Below are positions 8,875 to 17,824 of a stretch of DNA of 64,000 nt, in pieces. The stretch lies in assembly GCA_016222805.1 (NCBI GenBank), contig JACRQG010000017.1, positions 1 to 64,000 of the forward strand. The letters are read 5' to 3'. Under the pieces are notes generated by a model. That model worked only from the letters and a program-made list of their open reading frames with translations. It was not told where the DNA came from and did no database searches. The translations under genes and the position numbers were made by a program. This DNA is from Verrucomicrobiota bacterium (GTDB lineage Bacteria > Verrucomicrobiota > Verrucomicrobiia > Opitutales > Opitutaceae). How positions within the stretch are numbered: the first letter of the stretch is position 1; each line of letters starts with the position of its first letter.

Positions 8875-10884
8875 TCAGCGGTCGCGGACAGAACCCTCGA
8901 GGTCCTCCGACCGGGTGCCGACCGGCGCGAGCCCGTTCTTTTCCGAACGCCACCGCCCAGCGCTGGGAACCGCGGTTGCGGTCGGAACCGAGGACCGTTG
9001 ACCCGAAGAAGTGACGGAGAGCGCAGGCAAGACACGACTCCCTCCAGGGGAGCCACTCTGCTCCCGCCGGGCCGCGGTGCCATTCACGAGTTGCTCCAGG
9101 CTGGCGACCACATCCCTCAAGGCCAGCGACTGGGCATTCAGCTGCTGTGCGGCGGCGGCGGTTTCCTCGGCATTGCCCGCTGTACCCTGCGTGACTTTGT
9201 CCATCTGGACCACTGCCCCATTCACCTGCTCGATGCCGCGGGTCTGCTCGACCGAAGCCGTCGCGATTTCCGCGACGGTCTCGTCGATCTGCCGGGTCTT
9301 GTCCGCGATTTCGCGGAGTACCGAGGCTACCTGCCCACTCAGGGTCACGCCGGTGTTGCTCTTGGCAATGGAGTCCTCGATTTTCGTGCCGGTCTCCCGG
9401 GCGGACTGGGCCGCCCGTTGCGCGAGGGTCCGGACCTCCTCAGCCACCACGGCGAAACCCATGCCGGCTTCACCAGCCCGCGCCGCCTCGACGGCAGCAT
9501 TGAGAGCCAGGATGTTGGTTTGGAAGGCGATTTCGTCGATGCTCTTGACGATCTTTGCGATGTTGTCGGCGGATGCCTTGATCGCGTTCATCGCGCCGAT
9601 CATTTCCTCCATTTGCCTGGCGCCTTGATCGGTCACGGCCCGGGTGGCCCCCGTCAGCGACTTGGCCTTCTGGGCATGCTCCGCATTCCGTTTTGCCATG
9701 CCGTTGATTTCTTCGATCGACGCGCTGGTTTCCTCCAGTGAGGCCGCCTGCTCGCTCGCACCGGAGGCGAGGGACTGGCTGGCCGAGGAGATCTGGCTCG
9801 CGGCGGAAGAGGTCTGCTCCGAACCGGAACTGAGCTGCGTCGAGATCCGCCCCAGCACCTGACCCAGCCTTCGGGTGAAGGTAAGCCCGAGAATCAACGT
9901 CACAACCACCCCCGCGGCCGTCGAGGCGATACTCAAGGTCTTCACGGTGTTGGTCAGGGACTCGGTGCGCCTCGCGGTTTCTTCCGCGGCGCGCTGGTTC
10001 AGCGCCACCATCTGCTTCAGAGCCACCTCGACCGGCTCGGACTTCCTGTCCACGTCCTCCATCGCCTTTCCCATCTTCTCGAGTAGTTCTTCCGCCTCCG
10101 CCGCAATGGCGGAGATGTCATCAAAGTGCTTCATCACCGTCCCCAATCGGGGAGCAAATTTTGAACGGACCAGGTTGCGGGCACCGACCGCGTCGCCGCC
10201 GGCGACCAGCGCCTTCGCCTGCGCCACTTCCTCGTGCAGCCTCTGGTGGAGCGCTTTCGACGCCTCCACCGTTTCACGCATGCGGGGATTCCCGATACTG
10301 AGCGAAGCAATCCAGCGGCCATAGGAACACGAGGCAGGGTCGATGCCCCCGCCCGGGATGGGCACTCCGGATTCCACATGCTCCATCACCTGTACATAGA
10401 GCCGGTAGTGAGCAGTGCGGACGTCAGCGATGTCTCGTCTCAGCACTTTGGGATCACCCACCCCAAACCCGACAAAGGCCCGTTCGGCAGCTACAAACGC
10501 CTCATGGGCGCTCCACCAGATCTTCCATTGGGAAACGAACTCATGCCAGGCCGCCGCCTCCGCCGGGGTCTTGGCCAGCGCCTCGTAACGCGCCCAGGAC
10601 TCGTCGGCCTCCTTCTTCGCCGCGCCCATTTCCCGATGGGCCGCCTGGCGGGCGGCGGACGTCGTCTCCGCGGCCGCGATTTCCTCCTCCGCAGTGTCAA
10701 TCGTGCGCATCGCGAGAGCCAGATCCTGCAGGGAATCGACACTGGGAAGCCGCACGAACCCTAGTTCTTCCACCGCCTGGTCACTCCTTTCCGCACCTAC
10801 ATATGCGATCCCTCCGAGGATCAGCATCAGCAGCGCCACCCCCAGGGCGGCAGCCATGAGTTTCGTTCGCAGTGTCCAGTTCAT
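8875..10884 (-). CDS. Methyl-accepting chemotaxis protein with CZB-like periplasmic part
   Basis: A transmembrane chemoreceptor of 669 residues. A TM helix (about 8-29) is followed by a helical periplasmic domain, a second TM (about 316-336), and a cytoplasmic signalling domain with the hairpin-tip block [20 protein letters not shown]. Within the periplasmic part, H159, C186 (CSYGRW), H213 and H217 reproduce the 3His/1Cys pattern of chemoreceptor zinc-binding domains. The ATG at 10884 is preferred over 10911 because GAGG precedes it by 9 nt and the TM follows directly. No canonical HAMP domain is evident after TM2. The C-terminal ~65 residues are low-complexity and lack a recognisable CheR-binding pentapeptide. 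Confidence 0.92.
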   Translation of the reverse strand: MNWTLRTKLMAAALGVALLMLILGGIAYVGAERSDQAVEELGFVRLPSVDSLQDLALAMRTIDTAEEEIAAAETTSAARQAAHREMGAAKKEADESWARYEALAKTPAEAAAWHEFVSQWKIWWSAHEAFVAAERAFVGFGVGDPKVLRRDIADVRTAHYRLYVQVMEHVESGVPIPGGGIDPASCSYGRWIASLSIGNPRMRETVEASKALHQRLHEEVAQAKALVAGGDAVGARNLVRSKFAPRLGTVMKHFDDISAIAAEAEELLEKMGKAMEDVDRKSEPVEVALKQMVALNQRAAEETARRTESLTNTVKTLSIASTAAGVVVTLILGLTFTRRLGQVLGRISTQLSSGSEQTSSAASQISSASQSLASGASEQAASLEETSASIEEINGMAKRNAEHAQKAKSLTGATRAVTDQGARQMEEMIGAMNAIKASADNIAKIVKSIDEIAFQTNILALNAAVEAARAGEAGMGFAVVAEEVRTLAQRAAQSARETGTKIEDSIAKSNTGVTLSGQVASVLREIADKTRQIDETVAEIATASVEQTRGIEQVNGAVVQMDKVTQGTAGNAEETAAAAQQLNAQSLALRDVVASLEQLVNGTAARREQSGSPGGSRVLPALSVTSSGQRSSVPTATAVPSAGRWRSEKNGLAPVGTRSEDLEGSVRDR

Positions 10885-11343
10885 TGTCTTTTGCCTCGGC
10901 GCTAATGCCATTTGCCCCGGTCACTGCCACGCGCGGGGACGATTGTAGGGCGTGGTTGACAGGAATGCGCTGCGCAGGTCCGGTTCGACAAAGGGAGCAT
11001 TCGAGACTTGCTCCTATCGCCCGAGCCTGAACCTACCTTAGGGAATTCCTGAAACCATTAGGGGATTTGCGAACCTCGCGCATAGGGATTATCGAAGCCC
11101 GTCGGAGCCGCGGCCCGGAAAGACGCTGGATACCCCGCTGGGGCCACGTTCCATCCCGGGAGGCAGCCCCTGCGAACAACGCCCGAAGGTTAACCGAACC
11201 GGTCGGGCAAGGCTGGCGCCCGTTTCCCTCGGCGATTCTGCCTGCGGTGATTCCCCACGCCACTTCACCCGCAATCTCCCACCCCAGGGCGACCCCTCTT
11301 CTTAGAGTCGCGCCAACATTCCCTTCCGCTGGAATCGGTTGGC
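10885..11343. other. Gene-free region upstream of the chemoreceptor gene
   Basis: About 460 bp between the leftward exonuclease gene and the leftward chemoreceptor gene. The short open frames here have no start-site signals or protein-like composition. The region must hold the chemoreceptor promoter near its left end, but I could not identify convincing sigma70, sigma28 or sigma54 boxes. A weak GCGAC/GTCGC pairing near 11290-11320 could be a poor terminator for the exonuclease gene; no T-run follows it. Confidence 0.5.
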
Positions 11344-12267
11344 CTAAAAAAGCTCCGACTGGACGCCTGGACTCGCCCTTGCTTCCCGGCTCTCTGGTAA
11401 CACCGCATAGCGTCGGCGGGCCTCTTCAGCGGTGCTCCGCATTTCGAACTCCTCAAGCAACCGCACCAATTCGGCGGGTTGCGGCGTGCGCCACTCCGGC
11501 TTCACCGGCGGGAGCCCCAGGTTCAAGGTCGTGAGCTTCAAGTTAACCCGCAGGCGCCCGGCCTCGGCAGCGACCTTTTCCCGGAAACGTTCCGGTTTCA
11601 GTTCCCCCGCGTGGGCCAAGACTCCCTCGAGGCTGCCCCAGGCCGACAGCCACGCCGCCGCCGTCTTTGGGCCTACCCCGTCGATCCCGGGAATGTTGTC
11701 GGAGGTGTCCCCGACCAGCGCGAGGTAGTCGGCGATTTGCCCGGGAGGCACGCCAAACTTCTCGACCACGCCCGCCGCATCGAGGCGGCGCCAGCCGAGC
11801 CTGGGGTTCGCTGACGGGGGCGGCAGCATGACCACGACGAGCTCCCCGACGATCTGGGCAAAATCCTTGTCGCTGCTCACGATCACCACCTCGTCGCCCG
11901 CGGTCGCCCGCCGGACCGCCTCGGCCGCCAGCAGGTCGTCGCTCTCCACGCCCATCTGCTCGATGCCCGCCAGGCCCATCGCCCGGGTCAGGACCTTCAG
12001 CGGTTCGATTTGCTGGCGCAGGGCATCCGGCATCGGCGCCCGTTGCGCCTTGTACTCCGCGTGGAGCGCCACGCGATCGGCGGATTCGCCCAGGTCGAAG
12101 AATACCAGGGTGGAGTCCGGCTTCTCCTGATCCATCAGCTTCCACAGCGACTTGACCCACCCATGCAATGCCCCCGTCGGGAAACCATCCGCACGGGTCA
12201 GTTCCGGCATCGCGTGAAAGCAGCGGTACGCCAGGTTGAAACCATCCACGAGGAGCCATTTCGCCAT
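11344..12267 (-). CDS. 5'-3' exonuclease, PolI N-terminal type
   Basis: A stand-alone 307-residue protein of the PIN-like 5'-3' exonuclease family (flap/RNA-primer removal). It shows WLLVDGFNLAYR, VFFDLG, GVESDDLLA, IVSSDKDFAQ and the helix-3-turn stretch LVGDTSDNIPGIDGVGPKTAA; the Asp residues in these blocks bind the catalytic metals. The start is set at ATG 12267 because the family begins with this strand; 14 upstream in-frame residues are not conserved. It diverges from the beta-propeller gene. Confidence 0.92.
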   Translation of the reverse strand: MAKWLLVDGFNLAYRCFHAMPELTRADGFPTGALHGWVKSLWKLMDQEKPDSTLVFFDLGESADRVALHAEYKAQRAPMPDALRQQIEPLKVLTRAMGLAGIEQMGVESDDLLAAEAVRRATAGDEVVIVSSDKDFAQIVGELVVVMLPPPSANPRLGWRRLDAAGVVEKFGVPPGQIADYLALVGDTSDNIPGIDGVGPKTAAAWLSAWGSLEGVLAHAGELKPERFREKVAAEAGRLRVNLKLTTLNLGLPPVKPEWRTPQPAELVRLLEEFEMRSTAEEARRRYAVLPESREARASPGVQSELF

Positions 12268-12388
12268 GCGCCGAGGGGACACACTCCCCTCGCGTCGGTC
12301 AATCCACACCTCCCTCCTTCGCGCACTCGCTCAACCTCACTCGCGGCGCCGCCTTGCATTTCCCGCATATTCTCCTCCGTCTTGTGGG

Positions 12389-14638
12389 GTGATCCGGCAC
12401 CTCCCCTCCCAGCTCCTCAGCCTGGTTCTTCTGGCCGCGCCACTCTCCGCCGACCCGCTGTCGCGGAAGACGGAGATCGACTTCTACCGCGATGTGCCCA
12501 GCCGGAACCTCAAGGGCCTGGCCACCCGCTCCGATGGCCGGCTGGTCGCGGGGCCAACGCTGGTCGAACTCGCCGGGACTCCACCCGCCGAACTGCTCTG
12601 GTGCCTGGAGCCCGGCGGGGATCCCGGGCGTTTTCTCGTCGGCACGGGCCCGGAAGGGCGGATCTTCGAAGTCACCGTCGACCCGGCTGCCGCCAGCTTT
12701 CAGTCCCGGGAAATCGCGCGCCTGGAGGACCCGCAGGTTTTCGCTCTCCGGCGCCTCCCCGACGGTTCCGTTCTCGCCGGCACGTCACCGAAAGGAGCGC
12801 TGTGCCTCCTGCGCGACGGCAAGGTGGTGGCCCGCACCGCCCTTCCCGTCGATTCAATCTTCGACCTGATTTCGCTGGATTCGGATACAATCCTGGTCGG
12901 TACCGGGAATCCCGGCCGGATCTACCGATTGGATCTTGGTCGATTCCGCGACTCCGGCGTTCACCCGGCCAAGGTGACAGACGCCGCCGTGCTCGCGGAA
13001 AGGGGCCTCACGGTTTTCGGGCAAATCCGCGACCGCAATGTTCGGCGCCTCGCGGTCCTGGCGGATGGCCGGGTGGCCGCCGGGTCCTCGCCGCGCGGCA
13101 ACGTTTATCTCTTCCCCCGCGAGGCCGGCGGGGCCCCCGTGATCCTGCAGGAGAACCGCGATGGGGAAGTCACCGACTTGCTGCCCCTCCTCGATGGTGA
13201 TCTGCTGGCCACGATCGTTTTCGCGCCCTCCACGGGTGAAACCCGCATCACGCCGTCGCCCCTGGCGCCCCGACCGGGCCCGGACGCCAAGGACCCGCTC
13301 CCCCCACCCTCGCAGCCCGAGCGCTTTGGCGGCCGCAGCACCTTGGTGCGGTTCCCCGCCCGCGGCTTCCCGGAAACGCTTACCACGCGGACCAACACCG
13401 CGTTCTACCGGGTCGCCCGTCGGGGCGACCTGCTCATTCTAGCCGGCGGAGAACAGGGAGAACTCGCCGGCTACGACCTCAAGGCGCGCCTCTCCCTGTG
13501 GTTCGCCGGCAGCGCCTCCTCCCAACTCAACCACTTGCTCCCGCTCGGCGGCTCCGGCGTCATCCCCGACCGCTTTGTCGTTCTGCGCAACAACGCACCT
13601 GGCTTCGCCCTCCTCGATTTCGCCGGCACCGGCCGACGTGAGGCCGAGACGCGCCGCCTCGACCTGCCGGCTCCGTCCCTGCTCGGGGCGGTTCGTTTCA
13701 ACCGGCTGCGCTCGGTACCCGCATCCGCGCTCACCCTGGAGGTTCGCACCAGCAACGGCACCGACGAAGTGGAAGGCTGGACTCCGTGGACACCTTTCGC
13801 GCTCTCCCCCGACCAGGGGTGGCGCGGCGAATCGCTGCGCGGCCGGGCCCTCAAGCTCCGCGTCGCCTTCGAGGCACCGGCCGGTTTCGAAATTGATCGA
13901 GCCTCCCTATTCTTCCTGCCGCAGAATCGCCGGCCCCAGTTGCAGGAGTTCCGCGTGCTCGCTCCAGGACTGGGACTCCTCCCCGCCTCCGACCCTACCC
14001 CGAGTGCCAGCCTCTCGCTCAACCAACTCCTGCAGGGTTCCAAGGACGAGGACCGCCGCCGCAGCAATTTTCTCACCAGCCAGATTGTGCCCAGCCCGGG
14101 CGTGCAGGTCGTGCTCTGGAATCTCCTCGACCCGGATGGCGACGCGCTGGCGTCCACGTTTTCCCTCCGGCGCGAAGGCGAGGAAAACTGGACGGACGTG
14201 GTGACCGCCACTCGTGATTCCTACGCGCAGTTCAACACCCGGCACCTGCCCGACGGAATTTACTTCACGCGCCTGGTGGCCACCGAGGTCGCACCCCGGC
14301 CTGCGGCCGAGCGGCTCTCCCATACCTTCGAAACCGACGATCTGGTAATCGACCACACTGCCCCCGAACTGCTCGAGGCGACCGCGCGCCGCACCGCCGA
14401 CTCCGTGGTTGTCACGGTGCGCGGACGCGATCAGCTTTCGCTCCTGGATAGCCTCGAAGTCGTCTTCAACAACAACGTGCGCGAAAATGTCGAACATCCC
14501 ATCGACGGAGTCCGGGACGGCCGCGAGGAGACTTTCGTGCTCGAAGTGCCCGTGGCGCGCGTGGCCAACGCCACCTCGCTTGAACTCACTCTGTTCGACC
14601 AGGCCGGCAACAGCGTGGCCCGGCGTCTGACCTGGTAA
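12389..14638 (+). CDS. Secreted beta-propeller protein
   Basis: A predicted exported protein of ~749 residues with no recognised enzyme motif. From the GTG at 12389 it has a signal peptide (VIRHLPSQLLSLVLLAAPLSA). Repeated blades follow of the type LPDGSVLAGTSPKG, DTILVGTGNPGRIYRL, LADGRVAAGSSPRGNVYLF and LLDGDLLATIV, so the first ~400 residues form a WD40/YVTN-like propeller. The last ~250 residues look like beta-sandwich modules (DLVIDHTAPELLEATAR ... LELTLFDQAGN). The start is uncertain because no Shine-Dalgarno stands out. It lies 18 bp before the aldo/keto reductase gene and is probably co-transcribed with it. Function unknown. Confidence 0.8.
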   Translation: MIRHLPSQLLSLVLLAAPLSADPLSRKTEIDFYRDVPSRNLKGLATRSDGRLVAGPTLVELAGTPPAELLWCLEPGGDPGRFLVGTGPEGRIFEVTVDPAAASFQSREIARLEDPQVFALRRLPDGSVLAGTSPKGALCLLRDGKVVARTALPVDSIFDLISLDSDTILVGTGNPGRIYRLDLGRFRDSGVHPAKVTDAAVLAERGLTVFGQIRDRNVRRLAVLADGRVAAGSSPRGNVYLFPREAGGAPVILQENRDGEVTDLLPLLDGDLLATIVFAPSTGETRITPSPLAPRPGPDAKDPLPPPSQPERFGGRSTLVRFPARGFPETLTTRTNTAFYRVARRGDLLILAGGEQGELAGYDLKARLSLWFAGSASSQLNHLLPLGGSGVIPDRFVVLRNNAPGFALLDFAGTGRREAETRRLDLPAPSLLGAVRFNRLRSVPASALTLEVRTSNGTDEVEGWTPWTPFALSPDQGWRGESLRGRALKLRVAFEAPAGFEIDRASLFFLPQNRRPQLQEFRVLAPGLGLLPASDPTPSASLSLNQLLQGSKDEDRRRSNFLTSQIVPSPGVQVVLWNLLDPDGDALASTFSLRREGEENWTDVVTATRDSYAQFNTRHLPDGIYFTRLVATEVAPRPAAERLSHTFETDDLVIDHTAPELLEATARRTADSVVVTVRGRDQLSLLDSLEVVFNNNVRENVEHPIDGVRDGREETFVLEVPVARVANATSLELTLFDQAGNSVARRLTW

Positions 14639-14656
14639 CCTCCTTCCTGATTCCCC

Positions 14657-15688
14657 ATGAAACGTCGCTCCTTCCTCAAGACCATGGGCGCTGCCGCTGG
14701 TCTCGCCGCGGGTGTCCGCCCGCTGTTCGCCGATCCTGCCGATCCGAGTCGCCGGCTCATTTCTCATCCCAGCGGGCTGCCCCGCCGCGTCCTCGGGCGC
14801 ACCGGGCAGGCGATTTCGATCATCGGGTTTCCTGGGCTCGCGCTCGCCCGCACCACGCAGGAAGAGGCCAACCGGGCGGTCCGTGCCTCCTTTGAGAGCG
14901 GGATGAACTACTTCGACGTCGCACCGGCCTACGGCAACGGCAAAGCCGAGATTGCGATGGGGCCCGCCCTGCAGGCGCTGCCGCGGGACCAAGTCTTCCT
15001 CTCCTGCAAGACCAAGAAGCGCGACGCGGCCGGGGCCATGCAGGAGCTCGAGCAGTCGCTGGTGCGCCTGAAGACCGATCATTTCGAGCTCTACCAACTG
15101 CACGTGATGTCGACCGCCGCGGAAGTGAAGGAGGCTTTTGGGCCAGGCGGTGCCATCGAAACCCTGCTGAAGGCGCGAGAGCAGGGCAAGGTGCGCTGGC
15201 TCGGCTTCTCCGCCCACACCAAGGAGGCCGCGCTGGACTGCCTGCGGCACTTTAAGTTCGAGACGGTGATGTACCCCGTGAACTTCGTGGAGCACTACCA
15301 GCACAAGTTTGATCCCGAGGTGCTCGCGCTCGCGCGCCAGTCCGGGGCCGCGGTCATCGCGATCAAGCCGATCTCGGCCGGTTCCTGGAAGCCCGGCGAG
15401 AAGAAGACCCGCAACAACTACTGGTACAGGGCGCTCGAGGAGCAGGACGAGATCAACCTGGCGATGCGTTTCGCCCTCTCGCTCGATCCGGTCGTCTCGG
15501 CGATTCCGACCTCGTTTATCGATCTGAACGAGCGCTCAATCATTGCCGGCCGGGCCTTCCGACCCGCTACCGATACGGACCTGAAGTCGATGCAGGCCCT
15601 GGCCGAGAAGTACAGCCCGCTCTTCCCGCGCAAGCCTCTGTACCTCGGCGCCACCGGCCCGCACTCCAACTACGGCGCGCACGTCTAG
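14657..15688 (+). CDS. Tat-exported aldo/keto reductase
   Basis: An NADPH-dependent-oxidoreductase-type protein of 343 residues. The N-terminus MKRRSFLKTMGAAAG is a Tat leader, so it is expected to be folded with its cofactor before export. The AKR barrel shows VLGRTGQAISIIGFPG, FDVAPAYGNGKAE (catalytic Asp and Tyr), SCKTKKR (catalytic Lys) and YQLHVM (His). VSAIPTSF marks the cofactor-binding end. It follows the propeller gene by 18 bp. The substrate cannot be read from sequence. Confidence 0.9.
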   Translation: MKRRSFLKTMGAAAGLAAGVRPLFADPADPSRRLISHPSGLPRRVLGRTGQAISIIGFPGLALARTTQEEANRAVRASFESGMNYFDVAPAYGNGKAEIAMGPALQALPRDQVFLSCKTKKRDAAGAMQELEQSLVRLKTDHFELYQLHVMSTAAEVKEAFGPGGAIETLLKAREQGKVRWLGFSAHTKEAALDCLRHFKFETVMYPVNFVEHYQHKFDPEVLALARQSGAAVIAIKPISAGSWKPGEKKTRNNYWYRALEEQDEINLAMRFALSLDPVVSAIPTSFIDLNERSIIAGRAFRPATDTDLKSMQALAEKYSPLFPRKPLYLGATGPHSNYGAHV

Positions 15689-15709
15689 CCCGCCTCCCTG
15701 ATTCGGCAG

Positions 15710-15738
15710 CCGCGCTTGAGCCGAAGGCGCAAGCGCGG
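15710..15738 (+). terminator. Possible hairpin terminator after the aldo/keto reductase gene
   Basis: A perfect 9-bp inverted repeat, CCGCGCTTG / CAAGCGCGG, separated by 11 nt, 22 bp after the stop codon. No T-run follows, so it may be only a transcript-stabilising hairpin. A smaller CCCGCC/GGCGGG repeat lies at 15764-15778. Confidence 0.35.
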
Positions 15739-15863
15739 CCGGAAAAGACCTCGTGATCGCTAACCCGCCGACGGCGGGCTGCGCTCCATCATGTTCGCCC
15801 TTCACGTGGGCCTGCCCGGCAGAGGCGACGGCGTCTCCCGGTTGGCGGCGCCCGCAACCAGCC

Positions 15864-15897
15864 CAAAAAAGAAAGCCCGCCGGGGGACCGGCGGGCT
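15864..15897 (-). terminator. Intrinsic terminator of the second PEP-CTERM gene
   Basis: On the minus strand a 10-bp perfect GC-rich stem (AGCCCGCCGG / CCGGCGGGCT) with a 4-nt loop is followed by TTCTTTTTT. It begins 20 bp after the stop of the gene at 15918-16598. Confidence 0.88.
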
Positions 15898-15917
15898 GCT
15901 CAGGGGGATGGGCGGTG

Positions 15918-16598
15918 TCAGCGGCGCACGAAGCGGCGCAGGCCACCCAGAAAAGCCAGCGCGAAGCCAAAGACGAGGAAGCTCCCGCTCTCCGGCACGG
16001 ACGACGGCGGCGGCCCCGGGGTGTAGGTGTCAGCGGTGATTTCGACGAGGTAGCCATTGGACCCACCGTGGTCCTCGAGGAGCAACTGCAGGAAATGCGT
16101 GCCGGCGCTCAGGTTGCCGATGTTGTACTGGTATTCCCACGGCACCGCATGCCCGCCAGCGCGCGCGCCACCGATGTAATTGCCGTCCAGCCAGACGAAG
16201 ATGCCGTTATCGACCCCGAACTTGGCCACGACGTTGGTCGCGCCCAGGGTGTTGAACTGGTACATCACCGCCACTTCAGTCCCGGGAATCCAAGTGTTGG
16301 GGATGTTGGTTTCGTACGTCCAGTTAGAGTTGAGGCTGAGCGGATTCGTGAGCCAGTTGCCCAGAGCACTCGCCGCGGCGGTAAGGTCCGGCGCGGTGTT
16401 GTAAGTGAAAGACCCATCATTGGAGATCGGGAACATCCCGGTTTCGCCACCGTTGGCCGCGGTCTGATTCAGCACCGTGCCAATCGAGTCGTTGTAAAAG
16501 CCGGGGTCACTCGTCTGGACCAAGACCACCGCCTGAAGTGACGTCGCGGTCGCCAGGCAGCCGAGCGCCAGAAGGCGGGGAAGCAGGTAGCGTTTCAT
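15918..16598 (-). CDS. PEP-CTERM sorting-domain protein
   Basis: A 226-residue exported protein. It has a signal peptide (MKRYLLPRLLALGCLATATSLQA), a beta-rich body with WTYETNIPNTW, KFGVDNGIFVWLDG and SAGTHFLQLLLEDHGG (the last is typical of PA14- or lectin-like folds), and a C-terminal tag VPESGSFLVFGFALAFLGG followed by LRRFVRR. The ATG at 16598 is preferred to 16631 because the signal peptide begins there. It has its own terminator and a ~280-bp upstream region with two inverted repeats. Exosortase-dependent anchoring is inferred from the tag. Confidence 0.85.
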   Translation of the reverse strand: MKRYLLPRLLALGCLATATSLQAVVLVQTSDPGFYNDSIGTVLNQTAANGGETGMFPISNDGSFTYNTAPDLTAAASALGNWLTNPLSLNSNWTYETNIPNTWIPGTEVAVMYQFNTLGATNVVAKFGVDNGIFVWLDGNYIGGARAGGHAVPWEYQYNIGNLSAGTHFLQLLLEDHGGSNGYLVEITADTYTPGPPPSSVPESGSFLVFGFALAFLGGLRRFVRR

Positions 16599-16644
16599 GT
16601 GAAGAGGAAGGGATGGGTTCAAATGTGCCAAGGGATGAGATTAT

Positions 16645-16660
16645 CTAAACGCCCGTTTAG
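16645..16660. promoter_or_regulatory. Perfect 16-bp palindrome upstream of the PEP-CTERM gene
   Basis: CTAAACGCCCGTTTAG, two 7-bp arms around a CC, 46 bp upstream of the start at 16598. Its form resembles operators of TetR-type dimers. No regulator gene is adjacent, so the bound protein is unknown. Confidence 0.4.
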
Positions 16661-16756
16661 CGCCTTTTGTACCAACCGGATTCCCTGCGGTCTGCCGAAC
16701 CGCCCCATCGTGCGGCGCCGGAGGGCTTTATGGCGTGCCATACGGGTAATGCGTAC

Positions 16757-16771
16757 GTAGTTTCCCACTAC
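16757..16771. promoter_or_regulatory. GTAGT-N5-ACTAC dyad upstream of the PEP-CTERM gene
   Basis: A perfect 5-bp inverted repeat with a 5-nt spacer, in an AT-richer patch about 160 bp upstream of the gene at 16598. It could be an activator site, but it could also arise by chance. Confidence 0.3.
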
Positions 16772-16879
16772 CGACCGCCGCGCGGGATGTAAACTCCCCC
16801 GACACGTTTCGCCGGTTTTCGGCGCCTCCGCCATGGGGGCAGCCGGGAGGGCGCCGCCCCCAGTCTGCGCGGCTTGCGG

Positions 16880-17824
16880 TTATCCCCGCGGATGCGCCTT
16901 GGCGTGGATTTCCTTGAGCCGCGCCACGCTGACGTGGGTGTAGACCTGGGTGGTCGCCAGCTGCGCATGGCCCAGCAGTTCCTGCACGAGCCGCAGGTCG
17001 GCCCCGGCGTTCAAGAGGTGCGTCGCGTAGCTGTGCCGCAACTTGTGCGGGGTCAGATCGAGCGGCAGTCCGGCCCGCGCCAGATGCCGCTTCAGCATCG
17101 CCTGCACCTCCTGCACGCGGGTGCGACGCCCGTCGGCATTCACCAGCACTGGCGACCCCGGCGCCGCCTCCGGGGCAAACTCGGCGCGGAACTTCCGCAA
17201 CACCTCGAGCGCCACCCTGCCCAACGGACACAGCCGTTCCTTTCGCCCCTTGCCCAGGACCCGGGCCACCCCGGCCGAAAGGTCAATCGCACCGTAGTTC
17301 AGGCCCACCAGTTCGCTCACGCGCAGCCCGCCCCCGTAGAGTAGTTCCATCGCCAGCCGATCCCGCCACGCCGTGTGGGCGTCGATCTGCCCCTCCTCCA
17401 GCAGGCGCTGCGGGGAGAGCAGCAGTGTGCGCACCTGCTCCTCGGTCAGAAAACGAGGGAGCCGCTTCTCCAACTTCGGCAGCGGCACTCCGAGGAACGG
17501 ATTCCGTGAAATTCGCCCCTGCCGCAGCCAGTAACGGAAGAAGGTGCGCAGGCCCGAGGCGTGATTGTGGAGAGTGCGCCGGTCAAAGCGGCGCTGCGCC
17601 TCGATCACGAAGTCCCGCAGGTCCCGGGAGGTCAGCGCCTCCACCCCGCGCGCCCAGGCCCCGATCGCCGGATCCGAGGCCCAGCGATAGAAGTCCACAA
17701 ACGCCTGCCGGTAGTTGCGAACAGTGTACGGCGAATAACGCCGCTCCCGCGCGAGGAAGTCCTCGAAGGGTTGCCACCACTCCGCGAGCACCGCGGCAGG
17801 AATCTCAGCCTCCGGTTTGGACAC
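16880..17824 (-). CDS. xerC: Tyrosine recombinase, XerC/XerD type
   Basis: A site-specific recombinase of ~314 residues that resolves chromosome dimers at dif. It has the N-terminal SAM-like domain (about residues 14-110) and the catalytic domain with R168 (GGGLRVSEL), Lys in GKGRKER, H260 and R263 (TPHKLRHSYATHLL), H286 (LLGHAQL) and nucleophile Y295 (VYTHVS). The GTG at 17824 is preferred to a TTG at 17833 because GGGAGG lies 9 nt upstream of it. It overlaps the mazG end by 20 bp. A phage or element integrase is less likely given the typical Xer wording and lack of mobile genes nearby. Confidence 0.93.
   Translation of the reverse strand: MSKPEAEIPAAVLAEWWQPFEDFLARERRYSPYTVRNYRQAFVDFYRWASDPAIGAWARGVEALTSRDLRDFVIEAQRRFDRRTLHNHASGLRTFFRYWLRQGRISRNPFLGVPLPKLEKRLPRFLTEEQVRTLLLSPQRLLEEGQIDAHTAWRDRLAMELLYGGGLRVSELVGLNYGAIDLSAGVARVLGKGRKERLCPLGRVALEVLRKFRAEFAPEAAPGSPVLVNADGRRTRVQEVQAMLKRHLARAGLPLDLTPHKLRHSYATHLLNAGADLRLVQELLGHAQLATTQVYTHVSVARLKEIHAKAHPRG

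Noticed and set aside
10905-10935. Sigma54-like TGGCAG...GGCA upstream of the chemoreceptor gene
   Set aside because: The spacing between the GG and GC dinucleotides is 11 rather than 10 nt, and no enhancer-binding protein gene is near.
11067-11534. 155-codon open frame in the gap right of the chemoreceptor
   Set aside because: It runs into the antisense strand of the exonuclease gene, has no ribosome binding site and reads as low-complexity Pro/Arg/Ala.
16880-17824. The tyrosine recombinase as a phage or island integrase
   Set aside because: Length and motif wording are XerC/D-like, it is overlapped by mazG, and no attachment repeats, tRNA gene or mobile genes are near.
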